In this document: one piece after another, positions 1 through 8,731 of the stretch | Numbering within the stretch: the stretch's first letter is position 1 | Layout of the letters: the number at the start of each line of letters is the position of its first letter | Notes under the pieces: model-generated | What the model was told of the DNA's origin: nothing | Database searches by the model: none | The model's input: only the letters and a program-made list of their open reading frames with translations | Program-made: the position numbers and the translations under genes | Assembly (NCBI GenBank): GCA_037969585.1 | Contig: JBBKXR010000119.1 | Coordinates: 1-27,494 of the forward strand | Reading direction: 5' to 3' | DNA from: JBBKXR01 sp037969585 | GTDB taxonomy: Bacteria; Verrucomicrobiota; Verrucomicrobiia; Verrucomicrobiales; DEV007 | DNA: 27,494 nucleotides

Positions 1-62
1 CCCGTGTTACGTAACACGGGCCTCCCGGCCCGTGCGCGTCCAGCGGGTCTCCCGGCCCGCTG
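1..62. repeat. Cluster of inverted repeats (palindrome plus two TCCC-loop hairpins)
   Basis: Positions 1-20 are a perfect 20-base palindrome. Its right arm also takes part in a second hairpin: 15-22 pairs with 27-34 (8 bp) around the loop TCCC at 23-26. A third hairpin pairs 41-49 with 54-62 (9 bp with one G-U) around the same TCCC loop at 50-53. The two TCCC hairpins share the core GGG(C/T)CTCCCGGCCCG at 18-32 and 45-59, exactly 27 bases apart. The palindrome and the first hairpin are mutually exclusive, because both use 15-20. No U-tract follows, so a simple intrinsic terminator is unlikely. It resembles a dispersed extragenic palindromic element and may extend left of the window. Confidence 0.75.
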
Positions 63-169
63 TTTCCCATTAATTTGACGCCCATGGGAATTGTACCCCA
101 TTTTTTCGTTCGGTTGATCCTACCCACCGGGGCGGCTACCGAGACTGGTCGCTACGCGACAGATTCGCG

Positions 170-3100
170 TTGGCTGAACACTACATCCCTGCGTCGTCAT
201 TCCCCACACCCAAAACCCACCACTGGAAATCCCCCTCCCCCTGTGCGAACCGTCCCTCTTTGAAGATCACCTTTCCAGAAGCCCTGCCGGTGTCGCGCAA
301 ACGCGCGGACATCCGTGCGGCGATGGAGCGGCATCAGGTGGTCATCGTGTGCGGCGATACCGGCTCGGGAAAAACCACCCAGCTACCGAAGATTGCGCTC
401 GAAATGGGACGCGGGCAGAACGGCTTGCGTATCGGCTGCACGCAGCCGCGGCGCATCGCCGCGACCTCGGTGGCGAAACGGGTCGCGGAGGAACTGCAAG
501 TCGAACTCGGCAACGAAGTCGGCTACCAGATTCGCTTTGAGGACCGCACCACGCGCGACCTGACTTCGGTGAAATTCATGACCGATGGCATCCTGCTCGC
601 CGAGACGCGCGGCGATTCCTCGCTTAAGCAATACGATACGCTGATCATCGATGAGGCGCACGAGCGTTCGCTGAACATCGATTTCATACTCGGCTACCTG
701 CATCGCCTTCTGCCGAAGCGGCCCGATCTGAAAGTCGTAATCTCATCGGCGACGCTCGACGCAAAAACCTTCGCGGATTTTTTCTCCGACACCGAAGTCA
801 TCCAAGTCGAGGGCCGCGCCTTTCCGGTCGAGGACGTCTACCTGCCACCGCTGCACGACAGCGAACGCCTCGCCGATCACGTCGCCCGCGCCGCCGAAGA
901 TCTCGCCGAGTTCGACCCGCTCGGCGACACGCTGGTATTTCTGCCCGGCGAACGCGAGATCCGCGACGTCGCCGAGTTACTCGACGGACGGCGCTATCCG
1001 TACACCACGATCCTGCCGCTGTTCGCCCGCCAGGCCGGCAACGAACAACAGGCCGTGTTCCGACCGTCGCCGCACGAGCGACGCATCATTCTCGCCACCA
1101 ACGTCGCCGAGACTTCGCTGACCATTCCCGACATTCGTTCGGTCATCGATTCCGGTATCGCCCGGGTCAATCGCTACGATCCGCGCTCGGGCATTCAGCG
1201 ACTGCAGATCGAAGCCGTTTCCAAAGCCAGCGCCCGGCAACGGCGCGGTCGCTGCGGACGCGTCGCCGAAGGCATCTGCGTGCGCCTCTACGACGAGGAG
1301 GACTTCGAAGAGCGCTCCGACTTTACCGATCCGGAGATCCTGCGCTCGAATCTCGCCGGCGTGGTTTTGCAAATGGAACATCTCGGCCTCGGCGATCCGA
1401 TGCAGTTTCCCTTCGTCGATAAGCCGCAACCGAAACGTATCACTCAGGCTTACGACACGCTGCAGGAAATCGGCGCGGTCTGGAAGAAGGGTAAACAATC
1501 CGGGCTCACCGACATCGGCCGAACGCTCGCCCGCCTGCCCCTCGATCCCCGCGTCGGTCGCCTGCTGGTCGCCGCAAATGACGAAGACTGTCTGCGCGAA
1601 GGACTGATCATCGCCAGCGCACTGACCGTGCAGGACCCGCGCGAACGTCCACAGGACAAACAACAGCAGGCGGATCAGGCGCACGCCAAGTTCCGCGACA
1701 AGGGCTCCGACTTCACCGGCTGGCTGCGCTGGTGGCACGCCATCGAGCAGAACCGCAAGTCGAACAACTCGCTGCGCAAGTTCTGCAAAACCAACTTCGT
1801 CAACTACCGCCGCCTGCAGGAATGGCTCAACCTGCACAGGGAATTGCGATCGTCGCTGCGATCGCTGAAGTGGCAACTGCCCGATCCGAAGCAGCCGTTG
1901 ACCGATCCCGACGGCAGCTATCACGAGCCGCTGCACCGCGCGATCCTGACGGCGATTCCGTCGCACATCGGTTATCACGAGGAAAAGCAGAAGGGCTACA
2001 AGGGCCCGCACAACAAACAGTTTTTCCTGTTCCCCGGCTCGGGAGTTTTTAAGTCTGCGCCGAAATGGGTGATGGCGTTCGAGATGGTCGAGACGGCCCG
2101 ACTCTACGCCCGCAACGTGGCGTTTTTCGATCCGGCGTGGATGGAAAAAGTCGCGCCGCACCTGTGTCGCTACCGTTACAACAACCCGCACTGGGTTGCC
2201 GAGCAAGGTGCCGTATACGGCGAAGAAAGCGTGCTCGCCTTTGGCCTGCCGATGATCGAGAAGCGGCGCATTCACTACGGTCGCGTCGATGCCGCGGTGG
2301 CGCGCAAGATTTTCATTCTCGAAGCGTTGGTCAACGGCGAAACCCGCTCGCCGCTACCGGCGCTGGCGCGAAATATCGAAACGTTGAAGGCGGCGGAGCG
2401 ACTCGAGCACAAGCTGCGCCGCGGCGGTGGGCTGGTGCACACGCCGAACGTCATCGCCTTCTACGAAGAACGCGTGCCGGCCGATGTCTGCACGCAAAAG
2501 GCTTTCGAAAAATGGGCATCGCAATTGCCGGACGGCGAGTTCGACCTGCAACTCGAGGACTGCATCATTCCACTCTCGGATCCGCTGACGCCGGAGGACT
2601 ATCCGGACTCGCTGCCGAGCACGGATGAGCAGAGTCATTTCGAATTGGTCTTTCTGCATCATCCGACCGATACGGCGGACGGCATCACCGTGCGCATTCC
2701 GCTCGGCGATCTACCGCATTTGCCGGCGTGGTTTGGTGATTGGTTAGTGCCCGGTTGGCTGGCGGAAAAAGTCAGTGCCCTGCTGCGTTCGCTCGGCAAA
2801 TACGTCCGCCAACGATTGCCGTCGAATCGTGAGGTGGTCGATCATTTCATCGATATCTGGGACGGCTACGTGCCGCGCTGTTCGCTGACCGATGCGATCA
2901 TCGATTTTCTCGACACCGAATATGGCGTCGAGATCACTGAAGCATCGTTCGATCTAGCGCGGATTCCCGAGCATCTGGTGATGCATTACGAAATCCTCGG
3001 CAACAAAGACAAGGTGCTGGCCAGGGCCAAAGACCTTGGCGTGCTACAGGAAAAACTCGCCGTCGAGGTTCAGGCGCGCTTCTCAGAAATCAAACGCGAG

Positions 3101-4087
3101 GTGCGTTTTGAAAAAGCCAACCTGCAGCGCTGGAGCATCGGCGACCTGCCGAACGAAGTCGAACTCGACCGGCACACGGTGGGCCACCCGGGCCTTCACG
3201 ATCGCGGCGATTCGGTCGACCTGCGCCTTTGGCCCTGCCCCGAATGTGCCGCGACGCAGCATCGATCCGGCGTCGCCGCGCTGTATCGGATCGCCGAAGC
3301 CAATGTCGTCGGCGATCTCGAGAAGCGCCTGTTCGCGGGTGGTTCGCCTACCGCTGTCGCCGCCCCAAAGCCTACGCCGAAAAAACAAACGCCCGCAGCC
3401 AGGGACGATTTCGGATCGCTTGCCGCCGCGTTCGGCGGACTCGGCAAAGCTCCAAGGGCGACGCCGCGCGTTTCTGAACCCGCTGCACCGATTCGAAAAG
3501 CGGATCCCCTGCAAATGCTCAACAAGTCCGAGTTGCTCCTGCTCGGCCAACAGGGCCGCGAACCGCGACGCAACCGCGATGACCTGGTCACTCGCGTCCT
3601 GACGGAACAACTCGGCGAGCCGCGCACGCGGGAGGATTGGGAATCGGCCAGCGCCTGTTCGCTCGCCAGTTTGATGAAAACCGCCGGTCGGCTTTGCGGC
3701 CCGCTGGGACGCATTCTGATCACGGCGGAATCGATCAGTCGACTGCTCGCCGACAACGCAACGAAGGCTGGTTATGAAACTTCGCTCAGCGATGCCGGCG
3801 AGCATTTCGATCAACTGCTGCGCCCCGGCTGGACGCTCGATGGCGACTTTGCCAGCAAGCTCCTTCACTTCCGCGGTCTCGAACTTCGGCTGACCCGGAT
3901 GCTTGGCTCGCCGCCTGCCAAAGATCTGGCCAAGTTGGAGCGCTATCACGATGCCAGCCTCGAGCTCTGGGAAATGGACACGACTTGCGAATGCGGCGAG
4001 TGCCCAAACACCGCAAGCGCTCAACAGCAGTTCGACAGCGACAACGACTTGCGTCTGATCCACTTCGCTCAGGAACTGAGACGCTAA
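170..4087 (+). CDS. hrpA: ATP-dependent RNA helicase HrpA (DEAH box)
   Basis: Cytoplasmic DEAH-box RNA helicase of the HrpA family. In other bacteria HrpA is linked to mRNA processing and rescue of stalled ribosomes. Visible motifs are Walker A GDTGSGKTT (about 62-70), DEAH (161-164), SAT (193-195), ATNVAETSLTIP (motif V) and QRRGRCGR (motif VI, near 357-364). A helicase-associated region follows, then a long C-terminal part as expected for HrpA. The 1305-residue length matches the roughly 1300 of E. coli HrpA. A Pro/Ala/Lys-rich linker lies at about 1058-1113. Cysteine pairs CPEC (about 1023) and CECGEC (near the C-terminus) are not features I know from E. coli HrpA. The first 30 residues look unlike protein; a TTG at 260 would start directly at KITFPEALPVS, the conserved N-terminal motif, so 260 is a credible alternative start. 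No Shine-Dalgarno is seen at either. typA follows 76 bases downstream. Confidence 0.96.
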   Translation: MAEHYIPASSFPTPKTHHWKSPSPCANRPSLKITFPEALPVSRKRADIRAAMERHQVVIVCGDTGSGKTTQLPKIALEMGRGQNGLRIGCTQPRRIAATSVAKRVAEELQVELGNEVGYQIRFEDRTTRDLTSVKFMTDGILLAETRGDSSLKQYDTLIIDEAHERSLNIDFILGYLHRLLPKRPDLKVVISSATLDAKTFADFFSDTEVIQVEGRAFPVEDVYLPPLHDSERLADHVARAAEDLAEFDPLGDTLVFLPGEREIRDVAELLDGRRYPYTTILPLFARQAGNEQQAVFRPSPHERRIILATNVAETSLTIPDIRSVIDSGIARVNRYDPRSGIQRLQIEAVSKASARQRRGRCGRVAEGICVRLYDEEDFEERSDFTDPEILRSNLAGVVLQMEHLGLGDPMQFPFVDKPQPKRITQAYDTLQEIGAVWKKGKQSGLTDIGRTLARLPLDPRVGRLLVAANDEDCLREGLIIASALTVQDPRERPQDKQQQADQAHAKFRDKGSDFTGWLRWWHAIEQNRKSNNSLRKFCKTNFVNYRRLQEWLNLHRELRSSLRSLKWQLPDPKQPLTDPDGSYHEPLHRAILTAIPSHIGYHEEKQKGYKGPHNKQFFLFPGSGVFKSAPKWVMAFEMVETARLYARNVAFFDPAWMEKVAPHLCRYRYNNPHWVAEQGAVYGEESVLAFGLPMIEKRRIHYGRVDAAVARKIFILEALVNGETRSPLPALARNIETLKAAERLEHKLRRGGGLVHTPNVIAFYEERVPADVCTQKAFEKWASQLPDGEFDLQLEDCIIPLSDPLTPEDYPDSLPSTDEQSHFELVFLHHPTDTADGITVRIPLGDLPHLPAWFGDWLVPGWLAEKVSALLRSLGKYVRQRLPSNREVVDHFIDIWDGYVPRCSLTDAIIDFLDTEYGVEITEASFDLARIPEHLVMHYEILGNKDKVLARAKDLGVLQEKLAVEVQARFSEIKREVRFEKANLQRWSIGDLPNEVELDRHTVGHPGLHDRGDSVDLRLWPCPECAATQHRSGVAALYRIAEANVVGDLEKRLFAGGSPTAVAAPKPTPKKQTPAARDDFGSLAAAFGGLGKAPRATPRVSEPAAPIRKADPLQMLNKSELLLLGQQGREPRRNRDDLVTRVLTEQLGEPRTREDWESASACSLASLMKTAGRLCGPLGRILITAESISRLLADNATKAGYETSLSDAGEHFDQLLRPGWTLDGDFASKLLHFRGLELRLTRMLGSPPAKDLAKLERYHDASLELWEMDTTCECGECPNTASAQQQFDSDNDLRLIHFAQELRR

Positions 4088-4163
4088 GCGGGATTTGGCG
4101 GCTAGATATTGCGATAATTCCCCTCGCTATTCCCAAAAAAGAGCGGAATCTCCCACCCCTATT

Positions 4164-5999
<1,836 letters not shown>

Positions 6000-6021
6000 G
6001 CCTCTCGTCGCATACTGATTC

Positions 6022-6073
6022 GTCGCCGGGCGCCAAGGCGACTTCTACCAACCGGAGGGATCGGTCGGTAGAA
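6022..6073 (+). other. Two adjacent stem-loops downstream of typA
   Basis: GTCGCC at 6022-6027 pairs with GGCGAC at 6037-6042 around a 9-base loop. Directly beyond it, 6043-6054 pairs with 6062-6073 (12 positions, one mismatch at 6050/6066) around the 7-base loop GAGGGAT. They start 23 bases after the typA stop. No T-run follows, so they may be a factor-dependent terminator, an mRNA 3'-end stabiliser or a protein-binding site. The pairing is seen directly; the role is inferred. Confidence 0.5.
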
Positions 6074-6090
6074 ATGGCTGATTGCGGACA

Positions 6091-6120
6091 TTGAAGATCC
6101 GGAAGCGTATTCAATATACG
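6091..6120 (+). promoter_or_regulatory. Possible sigma70-type promoter for the FkbM methyltransferase gene
   Basis: TTGAAG (6091-6096) and TATACG (6115-6120) are separated by 18 bases. Each matches 4 of 6 consensus positions. Transcription would begin near 6127, about 10 bases before the ATG at 6137, giving a very short leader. This would make the gene independent of typA. It is a motif match only. Confidence 0.35.
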
Positions 6121-6136
6121 ACACCAAAGTTGATCA

Positions 6137-6940
6137 ATGAGCGTTAAATCCCGACTCTCCAGTATCGTTCACTCAACCCTGAATCGTTTTGGGCTTGAGG
6201 TTCGATCTCTGAATAACCTCCGCGACCTTCGCGAGCAGGAACAGGCTCGAGCTGAACTTGAACCATGGCAATTTCTCCGCCACTGGAATGTCCGAACCGT
6301 GCTCGATATCGGTGCCAATACCGGGCAGTTCGCCACTCTGATTCACAAAGTTCTACCGGACGCGTCGATTCATTCGTTTGAGCCGCTGAGCGAATGTTTT
6401 CAAGAGCTCATAGTAACCTTGAAGGATATTCCCGGGTCGAGAGCGCACCATCTGGCCCTCTCCGATGAGAGCGGAACGGCGGCGATGATCCGCAACAGTT
6501 TTTCGCCCAGTTCGTCGCTACTGAAAATGACAGATCTGCACCGCCAGGAGTGGCCCGAATCGTCCGATCTCGAGCCGGAAATCGTCGAGCTGAAGACGCT
6601 CGATGAGGTCTTCGCCGGACAGCCCCTCAACGATGAGCTATTGGTGAAAATCGACGTGCAGGGCTTCGAACTGCAAGTCATCTGCGGCGGTAGAAAAGTG
6701 ATCCGACAAGCGCGCGCAGTTGTCGCCGAAGTCTGCTTTCAATCCTTTTACAAACAGCAGGCAAGTTTCGACAAAATCTTTGGTGTCCTTCGCGAACTCG
6801 ATTTCAGCTACGCCGGCCAAATAGAGCAGTTCTGCTCGAAGGCTACCGGTGATCCCATGTTCGCCGACATTCTATTCGTCAACGACAGCTTTGCCGCCGA
6901 CAAGGCAAGTGGCAAAGCCCTATCGACAACCCCGCGCTGA
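6137..6940 (+). CDS. FkbM-family SAM-dependent methyltransferase
   Basis: The 267-residue product belongs to the FkbM methyltransferase family, which O-methylates varied small molecules and glycans. The SAM-binding motif I VLDIGANTGQFA (about 56-67) is followed by an acidic strand end FEPL (about 81-84) and the family signature KIDVQGFE (about 172-179), then AEVCFQ. No signal peptide or membrane segment is seen, so it should be cytoplasmic. The substrate cannot be read from sequence. No glycosyltransferase or polysaccharide genes are adjacent, which is unusual because this family often sits in glycan clusters. It lies between typA and a degenerate copy of the typA tail, so the gene may have arrived by a recombination event at the typA 3' end. 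Its base composition looks somewhat more AT-rich than typA. Confidence 0.9.
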   Translation: MSVKSRLSSIVHSTLNRFGLEVRSLNNLRDLREQEQARAELEPWQFLRHWNVRTVLDIGANTGQFATLIHKVLPDASIHSFEPLSECFQELIVTLKDIPGSRAHHLALSDESGTAAMIRNSFSPSSSLLKMTDLHRQEWPESSDLEPEIVELKTLDEVFAGQPLNDELLVKIDVQGFELQVICGGRKVIRQARAVVAEVCFQSFYKQQASFDKIFGVLRELDFSYAGQIEQFCSKATGDPMFADILFVNDSFAADKASGKALSTTPR

Positions 6941-6964
6941 GCAGTTCCGTGTGGCAATTCGTCC

Positions 6965-7023
6965 CGCCCATCAACATCCACCTGCGCAAGCGCGCCAAAA
7001 AGCGCGGCGTCGATGAGGAGTGA
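6965..7023 (+). pseudogene. Degenerate duplicate of the typA 3' end
   Basis: Positions 6965-6993 match typA 5914-5942 with two substitutions (6980-6981, changing one Arg codon to His). Positions 6994-7020 match typA 5970-5996 exactly. The 27 bases 5943-5969 of typA are missing. In typA this interval is bounded by two copies of CGCAAGCGC (5934-5942 and 5961-5969), so one repeat-to-repeat deletion explains the gap. The reading frame is retained and encodes INIHLRKRAKKRGVDEE followed by TGA (typA has TAA). Similarity ends at the stop codon. No start signal or upstream coding part of typA is present, so this is a remnant and not a gene. Confidence 0.9.
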
Positions 7024-7032
7024 GTCGCCCCT

Positions 7033-7709
7033 TCAGTAGTCGAGATCGTCATCGGTCGATGGCAAGCCTTCCTTGGATTCTGCTAGTGCCTGCATCTCAA
7101 GTTTGCCCAACGAAGAACTATCGTAGCCACCGGTAGCGCGTAGGCGAATCGATTTTCCATCGTCAGCGACTAGCGGTGAGAGATCTAGCATGTAATAGCC
7201 GTAGTCGGCTTGAATAAGCGTCGACGACACGCCTCCTTCCTCGAGTCGATGACTTGCAGCCGGGACGTCGCTAAGCAACGATCGCATGTCGCCCAGCTGT
7301 GTAAGGGCAAAGCAGTCTACGTCGACATCAATGGCGCTTTCACCATCGTCGACCGATGTTGAAGTGAGTTTCAACAAGGTGAAAATCATTTCTCCCGCCT
7401 CACCCGTGAATGTCTCCCCGACAGTCCATTCACCCGACGAAACCACTTCATCGATCTCAAACTTGGTCGGCAGATCGAGTTCGTCGGAGCTTTCCAGATA
7501 CTCACTCCAATCGGCGAGCGAATCATCTGGCTCCGAATCAAAGTTAACTCTCAGCGAGTGAAAATCTGGCCCTACTCCGAGCGGCAGCAGGGCAACGCTC
7601 ACTTCAGTATCAGCGCTTTTCCGCTTCGAAACCAATCCCATCCCAGAAAAACCCCGCAGCATACAGCGATCCCTGGAACGAGCATCCAAATGGCGGGACG
7701 GATCTTCAT
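7033..7709 (-). pseudogene. Hypothetical anchored protein, apparently frameshifted near its N-terminus
   Basis: The downstream frame, open from 7689 to the stop at 7033, encodes an acidic, Ser/Asp-rich protein I do not recognise; it ends DDDLDY. Its own N-terminus (MDARSRDRCMLRGF) looks unlike protein. The overlapping frame starting at ATG 7709 begins MKIRPAIWMLVPGIAVCCGV, a convincing signal anchor, then hits a stop at 7599-7601 after 36 residues. The frames would join by a -1 shift or one extra base at the four-base run 7617-7620. The intact product would be an N-terminally anchored exported protein of about 225 residues. Either the gene is broken, or the assembly has a one-base error; programmed frameshifting is less likely as no canonical slippery heptamer is present. 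The start is preceded by a weak TAGG. It converges with the typA-tail remnant, 9 bases apart. Confidence 0.6.
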
Positions 7710-7774
7710 GACCTACGCTACCGCTGTACTTCGTTAGCGGTCGACAAATCTACACACCGCGAGATGGGTACATA

Positions 7775-7804
7775 GAAACGGCAGGCTCGAAGGCCTGCCG
7801 TTTC
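7775..7804 (-). terminator. Perfect 12-bp hairpin downstream of the outer-membrane protein gene
   Basis: GAAACGGCAGGC at 7775-7786 pairs perfectly with 7793-7804 around a 6-base loop. It lies 64 bases past the stop of the minus-strand barrel gene and ahead of the next minus-strand gene. The stem ends in A/T-rich bases (GTTTC), giving a partial U-tract on either strand. It is most likely an intrinsic terminator. The inverted pair ACCGCT (7720-7725) and AGCGGT (7736-7741) lies just beyond it, before the start at 7709. Confidence 0.65.
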
Positions 7805-7868
7805 CGGTTATGTCCGCGGGATCCCGCGAAGAAATGTTGTTTGATCAGAGATCAGTCGTTCGGTCGAC

Positions 7869-8513
7869 TTAGTAGTAGATGCGACCACCGACGAAAGCGG
7901 AGTTCTGGTCTTCGCCGATGAGACCACCGACCTTGATGCCGAAGTATTGGGAGATATCAAAGATCGCGCCGACATTGACGTCGATGCCATCGGTGTCAGC
8001 CCCTTCACCGCCGAAGTCGGTGTAATAGACGTTGGCGAACAGTTCAAAACCCTGGCAGATGGCAAAGCGCACGCCGGGTCCGACGAAGTAGCCCCAATCG
8101 TCTTCACTGTAGTAGTCGTAGTCTTCCTTCGACCAGAGAGCGCCGCCCTCAAGATTGATGTGCATACGATCCATGACCGGGCAATAAACGCCGAGACCAC
8201 CCGAAGCACCGTAGAGATCAACAGGCTCGTAGTCAGCTTCCGTGTCTGACCAGGCAAATGAACCGGTCAGGTAGAGCGGGCCACCGAGGCTTTTCGAGAG
8301 ATTGGCACCGGCGCCGTGAGCGTCGTCGATCCAAGGACTGTCGAAATTCGTGTAGATGTACTGAACATCGAGGAAATCGTAGGTGAACATTGGCACCGCC
8401 GCAGGAGCGGGTGCAGGTGCGGCGGCCACAGGACCTTTGGCTGGGCCGGCGTGAACTTGGCTGACGGCACTGCCGAGCAGGATCATAGCGCCGAGGAGCA
8501 GAGATTTTTTCAT
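7869..8513 (-). CDS. Outer-membrane beta-barrel protein
   Basis: The 214-residue protein has a textbook signal peptide MKKSLLLGAMILLGSAVSQVHA with cleavage after AHA-like VHA, then an Ala/Pro linker (about 23-41). The rest is alternating aromatic/glycine beta-strands (YDFLDVQYIYTNF, LYLTGSFAWSDTE, GYFVGPGVRF, FELFANVYYTDFGG, FVGGRIYY). The chain ends in Tyr, as barrel proteins often do for BAM recognition. The size suggests an 8-stranded small barrel of the OmpA/OmpW-like fold. Acidic loops (DYDYYSEDDW, GEGADTDG) may face the outside. It has its own extended -10 promoter and a hairpin terminator, so it is monocistronic. A structural or adhesion role is possible, but no substrate can be assigned. 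Confidence 0.8.
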   Translation of the reverse strand: MKKSLLLGAMILLGSAVSQVHAGPAKGPVAAAPAPAPAAVPMFTYDFLDVQYIYTNFDSPWIDDAHGAGANLSKSLGGPLYLTGSFAWSDTEADYEPVDLYGASGGLGVYCPVMDRMHINLEGGALWSKEDYDYYSEDDWGYFVGPGVRFAICQGFELFANVYYTDFGGEGADTDGIDVNVGAIFDISQYFGIKVGGLIGEDQNSAFVGGRIYY

Positions 8514-8548
8514 AGTCTGGATTGTATTGCTTGGCTGGTTTTAGTGAG

Positions 8549-8568
8549 CCCACATCGGTTGATGCGGG
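8549..8568 (-). other. Stem-loop in the 5' leader of the barrel-protein mRNA
   Basis: On the minus strand CCCGCATC pairs with GATGTGGG (8 bp with one G-U) around a 4-base loop. It lies between the predicted transcription start (about 8588) and the ATG at 8513. Leader hairpins in outer-membrane protein mRNAs can stabilise the transcript. That role is inferred here. Confidence 0.45.
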
Positions 8569-8595
8569 AGAGTCTAGTCCGAAAAAATAACAGTA

Positions 8596-8620
8596 ATTAT
8601 AACATTGTCAATATTTGTTA
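8596..8620 (-). promoter_or_regulatory. Extended -10 promoter for the outer-membrane protein gene
   Basis: The minus strand carries TGTTATAAT (8604 to 8596), a perfect TATAAT preceded by TGn, the extended -10 motif. This tolerates the weak -35 match TTATTA 17 bases upstream. A TTGACA (8611 to 8606) also overlaps this region and could serve a different -10. The surrounding 8585-8655 is a sharp AT-rich island in GC-rich DNA. The predicted leader is about 75 bases. Confidence 0.65.
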
Positions 8621-8731
8621 ATAACTAGCTTATATTTAGTAATCTTCACAAACATGGAAACTGGACTCCGCCGCTCGGTGCTCCCCCCAGCCGCCACGCC
8701 AAAATACCCGCCTCTCCTTTCCTCCCCTCGC

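Noticed and set aside
1..62. Intrinsic terminator
   Set aside because: The hairpins are not followed by a T-run on either strand within view, and no gene end is visible to the left.
977..2275. 432-codon open frame on the minus strand inside hrpA
   Set aside because: It is the antisense shadow of a GC-rich, codon-biased gene. It is rich in Arg, Ala, Val and Gly and shows no domain. HrpA motifs in the plus frame are unambiguous.
6941..7023. Small independent gene encoding the basic peptide
   Set aside because: A GTG at 6949 could open a frame of about 24 codons. However, the peptide is nearly identical to the end of TypA and has no ribosome site, so a remnant is the simpler reading.
7033..7689. 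Intact gene starting at MDARS in the downstream frame
   Set aside because: The N-terminus is not protein-like, while the adjacent frame supplies a complete signal anchor in the right position.
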